Below, piece after piece: positions 5,426 through 12,549 of a stretch of DNA of 12,689 nucleotides (position 1 is its first letter; each line of letters begins with the position of its first letter). Position numbers and translations under genes: made by a program. The notes beneath the pieces are model-generated. The model ran no database searches and was not told the DNA's origin. It saw nothing but the letters and a program-made list of their open reading frames with translations. Source of the stretch: Ignavibacteria bacterium (GTDB lineage: Bacteria > Bacteroidota > Ignavibacteria > Tepidaquicellales > OLB5); contig JAUQWT010000276.1 of NCBI GenBank assembly GCA_030835005.1, positions 1 through 12,689 on the forward strand, written 5' to 3'.

Positions 5426-5991
5426 ATAAACATTTCCCTGCCCGCTCTTGGTTTAATGGAGTTATGCGCAACTTCATATTTTTTGATTTCAAAGAGTCCA
5501 TCAAAATGCCTGATGTACTCTTCCTTTGTTTCTATGAATGGCGGACCATCGGGGTAAGGCTCAGTATCAAATATCAATAATCCGACCAGTTTGCCGCCGG
5601 GCTTAAGAAGCTCATGAATTTTCTTAGCATACTCTCCTCGTCTTTTTGGATCAATTGCAATAAAGAAGGTCTGCTCAATGATAAGATCATAATGTTCATT
5701 GTGAGAAAAGAAATCTTCATTCAGCAAGTGCTCTCCGGGAAAATCCGGAACCCGCTTTTTCAGATTATCCAGCGGCTTGGCGGCAATATCCAGTACGTAC
5801 ACATTCTGAAAACCCTCTTTATGCAGATGCTCGGCTTCGTAAGCATTCCCCGCCCCGGGGATAAGGATACGGATGTTCTTATCTGTAACTGTTTTCATAT
5901 ATTCATCAATCGGGGGAGCCGCATAACCGATATCCCAGTTGGTTCGGCCCTCGGTCCACATGCTTTCCCAAAATTCTTTGTTAGCGTTCAT
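5401..5991 (-). CDS. TPMT-family SAM-dependent methyltransferase
   Basis: The 196-residue enzyme has the thiopurine-methyltransferase layout. The N-terminus is FWESMWTEGRTNWDIG, which in this family caps the active site. It is followed by SAM-binding motif I ILIPGAGNAYEAEHL (42-56), the acidic residue D68 in VYVLDIAAKPL that should contact the SAM ribose, and YDLIIEQTFFIAIDPKRR (101-118). Known relatives methylate thiols, thiopurines, halides, thiocyanate, selenium or tellurium compounds; the substrate here cannot be read from sequence. It is probably cytosolic and detoxifying. No Shine-Dalgarno precedes the ATG. It is transcribed away from the exonuclease gene, and two palindromes lie in the gap. 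Its 3' end is built from a 23-bp tandem repeat. Confidence 0.88.
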   Translation of the reverse strand: MNANKEFWESMWTEGRTNWDIGYAAPPIDEYMKTVTDKNIRILIPGAGNAYEAEHLHKEGFQNVYVLDIAAKPLDNLKKRVPDFPGEHLLNEDFFSHNEHYDLIIEQTFFIAIDPKRRGEYAKKIHELLKPGGKLVGLLIFDTEPYPDGPPFIETKEEYIRHFDGLFEIKKYEVAHNSIKPRAGREMFIEVIRLKS

Positions 5992-6011
5992 GGTAAACAG
6001 TTTATCTTTAT

Positions 6012-6030
6012 GTCCGTTCGGGGAACGGAC
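6012..6030. repeat. Palindrome GTCCGTTC/GAACGGAC
   Basis: A perfect 8-bp inverted repeat with a GGG loop lies about 20 bases upstream of the methyltransferase start. I remember similar elements as dispersed repeats in related genomes, but this was not searched. It has no following T-run, so it is not an intrinsic terminator. Confidence 0.6.
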
Positions 6031-6052
6031 GCTACATTGTTCTGAATTTCAG

Positions 6053-6072
6053 ATTCCCGCCTACGCGGGAAT
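6053..6072. repeat. Palindrome ATTCCCGC-CTAC-GCGGGAAT
   Basis: A perfect 8-bp stem with a CTAC loop, followed by GACA. This is a form I know as a very widespread intergenic repeat in many bacterial phyla (recollection, not checked). It lies between divergent genes, 23 bases from the palindrome at 6012-6030. Confidence 0.65.
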
Positions 6073-6146
6073 GACAGCTTGATAATTGTTTACAAATTTA
6101 TATTTAAATTTATTAAGTTGCAGTCAGTTTAAACTTAAAGTTTTTA

Positions 6147-7922
6147 TTGGGTGCAACCAAAAAAATAGAGTCCTCTCCCTTAGGCGGCTTACTGCAGGAA
6201 ACGGTCTTCACGGTGTTTGATGTTGAAACCACGGGCTTGAGTCCAGACCGCAACCGCATGACCGAAATAGGCATAGTGAAGATAAAAGGCGGCGAGGTTA
6301 TTGATGAATACTCAGCGCTTATCAATCCCGAGCAGTTCATACCCCCTGAGATTACCCGCCTGACGGGCATTTCAAACGAGCTTGTGTATGATAAGCCTAA
6401 GTTCGGTGAGCTTGCAGGCGATATCATGAACTTCATGTTCTCGGGAGAAGAGAGCCTGGTGCTTGCAGGGCATAATGTGAAGTTCGATTACGGGTTTTTG
6501 AATGCATCGCTCCACAGGGCAGGGTATAATAAGCTGGGAGTTCCCTCGGTATGTACAGCCAGGCTTGCGCGCAGGCTGAACAGGCAGCTTCCTTCAAAAT
6601 CGCTTGATTCGCTCCGCCGGCATTTCGGGATTCACTCCCGCCGCAAACACCGCGCGCTTGATGATGCAAAGGCAACGGCCGTCATACTTACACACTTCCT
6701 TGAGCAGTTAATAACCGAACATGAGTTTGAAACACTTGAGGAGCTTCTTGGATTCCAGTACAGGAAAATCTACGATGATTCCAAAATTTCCGCAAGGTTC
6801 AAGAAACTGAAAATCGATCTGCAGTCAGTTCCCCAAAAGCCCGGAGTGTATTATATGCTCAATAAAAAGGGCGAGATAATTTATATCGGCAAAGCGAAGA
6901 ACCTGAAAGACAGGCTGAGTTCGTACTTCTATCACAATGTATCACACTCCACCAAAATACGCAAGCTTGTGCGCTATGTGCATAAGGTTGAGTGGGAAAC
7001 AACCGGGTCAGAGCTTTCTGCGCTTCTTGCCGAAAGCCGCATGATAAAATCACACAAGCCGAGGTTTAACTCAGCGATAAAATCATACCGTAAATTCCCG
7101 TTCATAAAGATTGATGTTCAGCGCGCATACCCTAGAGTCTATAAAGTTTATGAAATAATTCCTGATGGTGCGCGGTATTACGGACCATTTTCAAGCTCAT
7201 ACACCGTTAACACACTTATTGAAAGGATCAACAAGCTTTACAAACTGCGCAAGTGTGATGATAAAGTTCTGCATCCGGCTAAGAACAAAAGCGCATGCAT
7301 GTATTATGAGTTCGGGCAGTGTTCGGCTCCCTGCAACTTAACAGTCACAGCCGCTGAATACCAGAAGGAAGTAAAGGGTGTTGATAAGTTCCTCACCACA
7401 GATACCGAAGGCGGGGCGCTTAGGCTGCTTGAGCGGGAGATGCTGCTGGAATCAGAGAGTATGAATTTTGAGCACGCATCATACATAAGGGATAATATTT
7501 CTGACCTGAGGAAAGTACTGCTTAATATTGAGCTGACAAATTCGATTGTTGAGCTTCAGAATTACATAATCAAGTGCAGCAATGATAATTCCAAAGAAGC
7601 GTGGGAGTTATTCCTGATAGTGAACGGAAAGATTGCAAAAACCATTAGCTATGAGAAGTCATCGATAGAAGACAGCGATTTTGTTAACAACCTTGCAGAA
7701 GATATTAATTATCACTACTTCAACGGCGCTCTTTTCAAGGATTTTGTTTTCAGCAAGGCATATCATAAGTTCAAGATAGATGAAATTGATACACTGAAGA
7801 TAATCTCGAACTGGGTTTACAGGAATTACACCCCCTCAAGAATAATGAAAATGACTGAGAAAACTTCTATATCCGGGGTAATGAAGTTCATTTTCGGCAA
7901 GACCTACCATATTTTAGGTTAG
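6147..7922 (+). CDS. DnaQ-like exonuclease fused to UvrC N-terminal (GIY-YIG) half
   Basis: The 591-residue protein has two nuclease modules. Residues about 18-190 form a DEDDh 3'-5' exonuclease: DVETTG (D25, E27), GHNVKFD (D114) and HRALDD (H168, D173). Residues about 228-312 form a GIY-YIG endonuclease as in UvrC: GVYYM, YIGKAKNLKDRLSSYF (R256), LLAESRMIK (E296) and PRFN. Four cysteines follow (C370, C384, C392, C396; CMYYEFGQCSAPC), matching the UvrC iron-sulphur or zinc site, and then a UVR-like helical pair (about 418-455). The RNase H-like endonuclease half and HhH domains of full UvrC are absent. Related fusions are known in Mycobacterium and Bacteroidota and compare with E. coli Cho. 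It probably trims or incises damaged DNA. The start is TTG; stop codons upstream leave no in-frame ATG or GTG ahead of the exonuclease fold. Confidence 0.9.
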   Translation: MGATKKIESSPLGGLLQETVFTVFDVETTGLSPDRNRMTEIGIVKIKGGEVIDEYSALINPEQFIPPEITRLTGISNELVYDKPKFGELAGDIMNFMFSGEESLVLAGHNVKFDYGFLNASLHRAGYNKLGVPSVCTARLARRLNRQLPSKSLDSLRRHFGIHSRRKHRALDDAKATAVILTHFLEQLITEHEFETLEELLGFQYRKIYDDSKISARFKKLKIDLQSVPQKPGVYYMLNKKGEIIYIGKAKNLKDRLSSYFYHNVSHSTKIRKLVRYVHKVEWETTGSELSALLAESRMIKSHKPRFNSAIKSYRKFPFIKIDVQRAYPRVYKVYEIIPDGARYYGPFSSSYTVNTLIERINKLYKLRKCDDKVLHPAKNKSACMYYEFGQCSAPCNLTVTAAEYQKEVKGVDKFLTTDTEGGALRLLEREMLLESESMNFEHASYIRDNISDLRKVLLNIELTNSIVELQNYIIKCSNDNSKEAWELFLIVNGKIAKTISYEKSSIEDSDFVNNLAEDINYHYFNGALFKDFVFSKAYHKFKIDEIDTLKIISNWVYRNYTPSRIMKMTEKTSISGVMKFIFGKTYHILG

Positions 7923-7980
7923 ATTAAATGGTAAAATTTCATTATTTATGTGTGCTAAATCCGCAAAATAACAGCGAAAA

Positions 7981-8002
7981 CAGCTGAAAAGCTGATGTTT
8001 TT
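7981..8002 (+). terminator. Weak terminator-like hairpin after the exonuclease gene
   Basis: CAGCT-GAAA-AGCTG (7981-7994) is a short 5-bp stem with a stable GAAA tetraloop, then ATG and six T residues. The short stem makes it a possible, not a strong, terminator. It lies 58 bp after the stop and just before the tRNA gene. Confidence 0.4.
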
Positions 8003-8011
8003 TGAAATATT

Positions 8012-8098
8012 GCCCAGATGGCGGAACTGGTAGACGCGCAGGACTTAAAATCCTGTTGGGATAATATCTCAGTGCCGGTTCGATTCCGGCTCTGGGCA
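8012..8098 (+). tRNA. tRNA-Leu (anticodon UAA)
   Basis: The gene folds as a class II cloverleaf. The acceptor stem GCCCAGA/TCTGGGC spans 8012-8018 and 8091-8097 with discriminator A at 8098. The D arm includes the GG of AACTGGTAGA. The anticodon stem CAGGA/TCCTG (8039-8043, 8051-8055) closes the loop CTTAAAA, with TAA at 8046-8048. A long variable arm (8056-8073) follows, and the T arm is GCCGG-TTCGATT-CCGGC (8074-8090). The long variable arm and discriminator A fit leucine, reading UUA (and UUG by wobble). The 3' CCA is not encoded; the sequence continues CAA, so CCA must be added afterwards. Confidence 0.97.
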
Positions 8099-8112
8099 CA
8101 AACAGGTTTGTA

Positions 8113-8206
8113 TTCGTGCCACGAATACATTTTCTGCAAGTCTGTTTAGGTGCTTCTAAATAGTAATCTTCTTGTTGTTTTGTAGATATTCTATTCGTGG
8201 CACGAA
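8113..8206. repeat. 94-bp unit bounded by palindromic inverted ends (copy 2)
   Basis: The left end TTCGTGCCACGAA (8113-8125) and right end TTCGTGGCACGAA (8194-8206) are exact inverted copies; with the flanking A and T each becomes a 15-base odd palindrome. Copy 1 is at 1227-1319, one base shorter. The two interiors do not align well end to end. Reversing this copy gives only a faint shared string near the right end (TAAACAGACTTGCAGA here against GAAACATCGGAACTCTGCCC there). It fills the gap between the tRNA and nuoJ. Confidence 0.6.
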
Positions 8207-8236
8207 TGACTGAATAACATTTTAACTTACAAAACT

Positions 8237-8755
8237 ATGCAGTGGAATACTGAAAACATAATGATCCTCCTGTTTGCAATCCTTGCATTAGGGTCAGCAA
8301 TAATGATGATTTCAAGGCGCAGCCCTATAACAAGCGCAATTTTCCTTATTGTCAATTTCTTTGCAGTTTCAGGAATATACCTGATGCTGCGTTCGCAGTT
8401 TATAGCGATAATCCAGGTTCTGGTATACGCCGGCGCTATTATGGTGCTTTTCCTTTTTGTGATCATGCTTCTGAACCTGAGCAGCGAAAAAAAGCTCGCA
8501 GAGACTTTAACCTACAAAAAACTTTCAGCAATAATACTTGCACTCCTCTTCTTCTGTTCACTGGCAATTACAGCATATTTCGGATTCTTCGGGAAGTTCA
8601 AGCAAATGGGCCCTAATGCAGAAGCACTCGGAACAGTTGAATCTGTTGGCAGGGAACTTTATACAACGTATTCATTCCCCTTTGAGCTTGTATCATTCAT
8701 TTTGCTTGCTGCCATTGTTGGCGCAATTGTTCTTGCTCAAAAGAAGTTTGAATAA
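8237..8755 (+). CDS. nuoJ: NADH-quinone oxidoreductase subunit J
   Basis: The 172-residue product is a typical Complex I membrane subunit with five hydrophobic segments (about residues 8-24, 31-50, 54-80, 96-116 and 148-167). The third carries the family hallmark QFIAIIQVLVYAGAIMVLFL, the helix that in known structures holds a pi-bulge involved in coupling quinone chemistry to proton pumping. Length and topology are normal, so it should be functional. The odd point is context: nuoJ usually sits between nuoI and nuoK, but here the neighbours are a tRNA and trpS, and no other Complex I gene is visible. It ends three bases before trpS, so the two probably share a transcript. The start is the first ATG of the frame; no strong ribosome site is seen. 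Confidence 0.95.
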   Translation: MQWNTENIMILLFAILALGSAIMMISRRSPITSAIFLIVNFFAVSGIYLMLRSQFIAIIQVLVYAGAIMVLFLFVIMLLNLSSEKKLAETLTYKKLSAIILALLFFCSLAITAYFGFFGKFKQMGPNAEALGTVESVGRELYTTYSFPFELVSFILLAAIVGAIVLAQKKFE

Positions 8756-8758
8756 TAG

Positions 8759-9760
8759 ATGAGCAGCTCTTCATCCACACCACAGGTTAAGAAACGAATT
8801 CTCTCAGGCGTTAAGCCGACAGGCAAGGCTCACATCGGCAATTACCTTGGCGCAATGAAAAACCATGTTTCAATGCAGGAAGATTGCGAGAACTTCATTT
8901 TTATTGCAGACCTTCACTCACTAACAACCGTAAAGAACAAAAAAGAGCTTCAGGAGCTGGTTATAGGCATTGCGCTTGATTACCTTGCGCTGGGGCTTGA
9001 CCCCAATAAAGCGGTTTTTTTCCGCCAGAGCGATGTGCCTGAACATGCAGAACTGACATGGGTACTTAACTGCATTACACCTATGAGCATGTTAGAGCTT
9101 GCGCATGCATATAAAGATGCTGTTGCCAAAGGGCAGAAGGAGATCAATGCGGGACTCTTCACATATCCCGTCTTAATGGCTGTTGATATACTCATATATA
9201 AACCTGATCTTGTCCCCGTTGGCAAAGACCAGAAGCAGCATGTTGAAATCGCACGCGACCTGGCGGGAAAGTTCAACTGGATATACGGTGATGTATTCAA
9301 GCTTCCGAAACCCTATATCGAAGATGAGGTTGCTGTTGTTATCGGAACCGATGGGCAGAAAATGAGCAAGAGTTATGGCAATGTAATAGAAATATTCGCT
9401 CCGGAAAAGGAACTGAAAAAGCAGGTAATGGGGATTGTAACTGATTCTACTCCCGTTGAAGCCCCGAAAGATCCCGCTAAAGATACAGTATTCAAACTTT
9501 ATTCATATTTTGCCGGTGCAGATGAGAAGAAATCTCTTACTGATAAGTATGAGACAGGCGGGTATGGATATGGTGATGCCAAGAAACTGCTTCTTGAAAA
9601 GTTACTTGACCACTTCAGACCTTTCAGGGAAGAAAGAGAGAAGCTGATTCAGGACCTGGGTCGTGTTAAGGATATACTGATAAAAGGTGCGGAAAAAGCA
9701 CGTGAAACGGCATCAAAAACCAAAGCAGAAGTCTGGGACGTTACCGGGCTAAGTATTTAG
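8759..9760 (+). CDS. trpS: Tryptophanyl-tRNA synthetase
   Basis: This cytosolic class I aminoacyl-tRNA synthetase joins tryptophan to tRNA-Trp using ATP. At 333 residues it is the normal bacterial length. The HIGH motif appears as TGKAHIGNYLGA (21-32) and KMSKS as GQKMSKSYGN (199-208). Between them are family landmarks AGLFTYPVLMAVDILIY (131-147) and VGKDQKQHVEIARDLA (154-169), which line the tryptophan pocket and dimer interface. The first ten residues are a Ser-rich extension, so a slightly later start cannot be excluded, but no other good start codon lies before KKRILSG. It follows nuoJ by three bases without an evident promoter between them. It converges on the oxidoreductase gene at 9811, with only 50 bp and no clear terminator between. 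Confidence 0.97.
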   Translation: MSSSSSTPQVKKRILSGVKPTGKAHIGNYLGAMKNHVSMQEDCENFIFIADLHSLTTVKNKKELQELVIGIALDYLALGLDPNKAVFFRQSDVPEHAELTWVLNCITPMSMLELAHAYKDAVAKGQKEINAGLFTYPVLMAVDILIYKPDLVPVGKDQKQHVEIARDLAGKFNWIYGDVFKLPKPYIEDEVAVVIGTDGQKMSKSYGNVIEIFAPEKELKKQVMGIVTDSTPVEAPKDPAKDTVFKLYSYFAGADEKKSLTDKYETGGYGYGDAKKLLLEKLLDHFRPFREEREKLIQDLGRVKDILIKGAEKARETASKTKAEVWDVTGLSI

Positions 9761-9810
9761 TATTCCTCGCGGTCGTTACGAAACTCCTGCTTACTATCCG
9801 ATGAACTCAT

Positions 9811-10848
9811 TCACTCTACTTTCAAAACAATCTTCCCTATCACTTCACCTTTTGCCATCATTTCATGAGCTTTCGCAGCATCTTTCAATTCAAGCTCTGC
9901 GCCGATATGCGGCTTGACCTTACCTTCTGAAACTAATTTGACAAGTTCTTCCAGCTCGCGTTTTTCGCCGAGATACAATCCCAGCAGGCTGATGTGCCTC
10001 AAATAAGTTTGATGGAGAGATACCATTGCTTCCCTGCCGGTCAGAATACCGCAGAAAAGAATCTTGCCGCCTTTTTTAACCATCTTAAAATTCTTGGGAA
10101 ACGCCTCGGGACCGACGTAATCCAGAATAATATCTATGCCATTCCCGTTAGTTAGCTTTAGCACTTCATCATCAATTGCGGAACCATCTCTGTGATTGAA
10201 AATGTGGTCAACTCCCATTTTCTTTAGGTGCTCTATTTTATGCGGATAACCCGCAGTAGCAAAGACTTCTGCGCCAATTGACTTTGCGAGCTGAATAGAA
10301 ATTATACCAAGTCCGCTTGTTCCGCCCCATATGAAAAACTTATCACCTTTTTGAAGGTCACCAATTGTCTTAACAGCGTGGTAAGCGGTAAGTCCCGCAA
10401 CAGGCAAACACGCAGCATCCTCAAATGAAACATTATCAGGCAATTTTATGAGTGAGGATTCTGCTACCGGGGTAAGCTCAGCGTAGGAACCGGTACGGTG
10501 CATCCCGAAATACTGCCAGGCAGGTGATTGCCCTGCTTTTCCCCTGCGTGACCAATCATCGTCAGCTTCTGAAACAATTGACCACGATACAACGCGGTCA
10601 CCGGCTTTGAAATTCTTTACCTCGCTTCCTGTTTTTGAAACAACGCCCGCGATATCGCCGCCGAGTATGTGCGGAAACTTAAGCTGAAGTCCGGGGTAGC
10701 CGCCTCTTATGACAAGATCTGCCCGGTTAACCGTTGTTGCTTTAACGTTTACAAGTACTTCATTTTGTTTAATCTCCGGTTCGGGGAAATCTTCTCCATA
10801 AACAAGCTTATCCGGCCCGCCGTTCTCATTAAGTATTATTGCTTTCAT
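9811..10848 (-). CDS. MDR-family NADPH-dependent quinone oxidoreductase-like enzyme
   Basis: From ATG at 10848 the protein has 345 residues of the medium-chain dehydrogenase/reductase fold. It opens with MKAIILNENGGPDKL and includes VNRADLVIRGGYPG (40-53), the GroES-like catalytic part, and a Rossmann motif FFIWGGTSGLGIISIQLAK (171-189) for NAD(P)H. The cysteine cluster and catalytic Zn ligands of classical alcohol dehydrogenases are not seen, which points to the zinc-free quinone reductase/zeta-crystallin side of the family. The insertion at about 88-117 (WSIVSEADDDWSRRGKAGQS) is unusual in length and charge. A longer reading from 10905 would add 19 residues unlike the family. The substrate is unknown; such enzymes reduce quinones, enones or reactive carbonyls. 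It is divergent from the kinase gene, with a 126-bp shared upstream region. Confidence 0.9.
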   Translation of the reverse strand: MKAIILNENGGPDKLVYGEDFPEPEIKQNEVLVNVKATTVNRADLVIRGGYPGLQLKFPHILGGDIAGVVSKTGSEVKNFKAGDRVVSWSIVSEADDDWSRRGKAGQSPAWQYFGMHRTGSYAELTPVAESSLIKLPDNVSFEDAACLPVAGLTAYHAVKTIGDLQKGDKFFIWGGTSGLGIISIQLAKSIGAEVFATAGYPHKIEHLKKMGVDHIFNHRDGSAIDDEVLKLTNGNGIDIILDYVGPEAFPKNFKMVKKGGKILFCGILTGREAMVSLHQTYLRHISLLGLYLGEKRELEELVKLVSEGKVKPHIGAELELKDAAKAHEMMAKGEVIGKIVLKVE

Positions 10849-10940
10849 CTGGTAATTTGATTTTGGGTAATCTGCAAAAATAACCATAAGTGAAATTGGT
10901 AACAATCAAATTTTACGGTTACTTTGTTCATTTAATCCCT

Positions 10941-10948
10941 TATTTTTG
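10941..10948 (+). promoter_or_regulatory. Possible -7 box (TATTTTTG) for the two-component operon
   Basis: TATTTTTG matches the Bacteroidota TAnnTTTG box and lies 26 bases before the kinase start. A TTTG at 10923-10926 is only 14 bases away, too close for a standard -33 box, so the assignment is weak. Confidence 0.3.
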
Positions 10949-10974
10949 TTACATGTTAACTTACTTGCTGATAT

Positions 10975-11805
10975 ATGGGTAAAAAGTCAGGTTATGTGTG
11001 GGTAATATCCATTCTGCTTGCTGTTTTGCTTCTTGATGCCTATTACCAGGTCCAGGAATCACCCATACCAATTTGGCAGACAAGCTGGTTCATGTGGCGC
11101 ATGCTTGCCGTTTTTGTAATTGTGCTCGGGATAGCGTATTACTATTATACACAATCAGCAGCCAAACGGAAAAAAGAGCTGGAGCAGTTCAAGACAAAGA
11201 TAATTGAAGAGCAGGAAAACCAGTGGAAGATAATTGCCGGTGAGCTTCACGACAGCATCGGGCAGAACCTGAGCGCGATCAATATTTTCCTTCAGCAGTA
11301 CATGCGCTCTGCAGAAGCAAGTCCCGATAAACTTCAACAGGCGTCAGACCTGGTAATTGAAACTGTTGATGAAGTGAGAAGAATTTCACAAAGACTTTAT
11401 CCAAAGCAAATCGAGAGGCTGGGTTTGACGATATCTCTAACCGCTATGAGCGAACGGCTCTCTGCGGCATCAGGCATAAGATTCGATACGACAGTTGAGC
11501 AGATAGATAATGTGCTTTCACGCGAATCAGAAGTGCAGTATTTCAGGGTTGTGCAGGAGCTTCTGAATAACATATTGAAACACTCCGGAGCAAAAAACGT
11601 TAGACTGGATATCAAAAGGTCCGTAATGTTTATTGTTACAGAAATTGAAGATGACGGCGTTGGGTTTGAAATAACCTCTTATAAGAACCTTGGTTTCGGG
11701 CTCATAAATATTGAAGAAAGACTTAACATGATAAAAGCTGTTTATGAATTCTCGTCTCAGCCGGGCAAAGGAACAAAATTCAAAATAACTGTCCCAATAA
11801 GGTGA
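10975..11805 (+). CDS. Two-component sensor histidine kinase (HisKA_3/NarX-DesK type)
   Basis: The 276-residue kinase has two membrane segments (about residues 7-22 and 41-58) separated by only about 18 residues, so there is no room for a periplasmic sensor domain. A coiled-coil linker follows (about 62-90). The dimerisation box ELHDSIGQNLSAI contains the phosphoacceptor H92 and marks the HisKA_3 subfamily. The ATP-binding domain shows an N box QELLNNILKHSGA, G1 box EDDGVGF and G2 box LGFGLINIEERL, ending in PGKGTKFKITVPI. Kinases with so little outside the membrane usually sense the membrane itself or a partner membrane protein. The stop overlaps the response regulator start (GTGA at 11802-11805), so the two are translationally coupled and almost certainly partners. 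Confidence 0.94.
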   Translation: MGKKSGYVWVISILLAVLLLDAYYQVQESPIPIWQTSWFMWRMLAVFVIVLGIAYYYYTQSAAKRKKELEQFKTKIIEEQENQWKIIAGELHDSIGQNLSAINIFLQQYMRSAEASPDKLQQASDLVIETVDEVRRISQRLYPKQIERLGLTISLTAMSERLSAASGIRFDTTVEQIDNVLSRESEVQYFRVVQELLNNILKHSGAKNVRLDIKRSVMFIVTEIEDDGVGFEITSYKNLGFGLINIEERLNMIKAVYEFSSQPGKGTKFKITVPIR

Positions 11806-12446
11806 GTGCAAAGATCAAAATAATCATAGCAGATGACCATCACATATTCCGCAAAGGGATATTGAGCGTTGCAGGAGAAGATGAATCCATTGAGGTCCTG
11901 GGCGAAGCATCAAACGGGCAGGAAGCAATTGAGCTGATAGAAAAACTTACGCCTGACGTTGCCATACTTGATATCGATATGCCGCTGTTAAGCGGGCTTG
12001 ATGTTGCAAGAAAGCTTAAGGGCGAAAATATTAGAACAAGGATGGTAATACTAACCATTCACAAGGATAAGGAATATTTTGATGAAGCGCTTGAGCTTGA
12101 TATTAAGGCTTACATACTTAAGGAAAGTATTGCCAGCGACCTTATCGACTGCATAAAGCAGGTAGCTGCCGGCGGCTATTACATCAGCCCTTCGATCTCG
12201 GGGTATCTTGTGCAGAAGAACAGGGAAGCGGGTAGGCACGAAGACGAACTTAACAAACTAACTCCAAGCGAACTGCAGATTCTTAAACTTATTGCTTTGA
12301 ACAAGACCAGTGCCCAGATAGCAGATGAACTTTTCCGCAGTATCCGTACGATAGAGAACCACAGGAACAATATTTGCTCAAAGCTCGGCTTAAAGGGCCC
12401 CCACGCGCTTTTACTCTTCGCAATTCAACATAAAACAAAGCTTTAG
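11802..12446 (+). CDS. NarL/LuxR-family response regulator
   Basis: The 214-residue regulator has an N-terminal receiver domain (about residues 4-122) with the acidic pocket D11-D12, the phosphorylation site D57 in VAILDIDMP, the switch Thr in VILTIH and the conserved Lys in AYILKES. After a linker comes a GerE/LuxR-type helix-turn-helix (about 150-210): LTPSELQILKLIALNKTSAQ, then IADELFRSIRTIENHRNNIC. Phosphorylation by the adjacent kinase should drive dimerisation and DNA binding. The start is GTG, overlapping the kinase stop by four bases. The targets are unknown. The gene just downstream (12550) has its own strong promoter and is one candidate, and the pair's own promoter is another. Confidence 0.95.
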   Translation: MSAKIKIIIADDHHIFRKGILSVAGEDESIEVLGEASNGQEAIELIEKLTPDVAILDIDMPLLSGLDVARKLKGENIRTRMVILTIHKDKEYFDEALELDIKAYILKESIASDLIDCIKQVAAGGYYISPSISGYLVQKNREAGRHEDELNKLTPSELQILKLIALNKTSAQIADELFRSIRTIENHRNNICSKLGLKGPHALLLFAIQHKTKL

Positions 12447-12488
12447 CTCTAGGTAGAACTACTTAGAAAAAACAAGTAATATGCTCTA

Positions 12489-12519
12489 TTTCAGGGGTAT
12501 TTCACTTATACTATCTTTG
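12489..12519 (+). promoter_or_regulatory. Bacteroidota-type promoter for the last gene
   Basis: TATCTTTG (12512-12519) is an exact TAnnTTTG -7 box. TTTC lies 19 bases upstream (12489-12492), one mismatch from the TTTG -33 box at the standard spacing. Transcription should begin near 12526, leaving a leader of about 25 bases that includes AAAAGGAAA as a possible ribosome site. It makes the last gene independent of the two-component operon. Confidence 0.55.
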
Positions 12520-12549
12520 TATAACAGTTTAAAAGGAAACTCCATACCA

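Noticed and set aside
6131..6143. Palindrome AAACTTAAAGTTT before the TTG start
   Set aside because: It is all A/T-rich and short; such symmetry is expected by chance in this base composition.
7942..8139. Minus-strand open frames of about 60 residues across the tRNA
   Set aside because: They run antisense through a clear tRNA-Leu gene; the frames are open by chance and the peptides are low-complexity.
8538..8762. Plus-strand 74-residue frame inside nuoJ
   Set aside because: It is an out-of-frame shadow of nuoJ, Ser/Leu-rich with no family resemblance, and nuoJ is the strongly conserved reading.
12228..12245. Third copy of the TTCGTGSCACGAA end
   Set aside because: Only GGCACGAA is present and it lies inside the response regulator coding sequence, so it is a chance partial match.
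12449..12466. Terminator after the response regulator
   Set aside because: The stem CTAGGTAG/CTACTTAG includes a G-U pair, has a very small loop and is followed by A rather than T residues on the plus strand.
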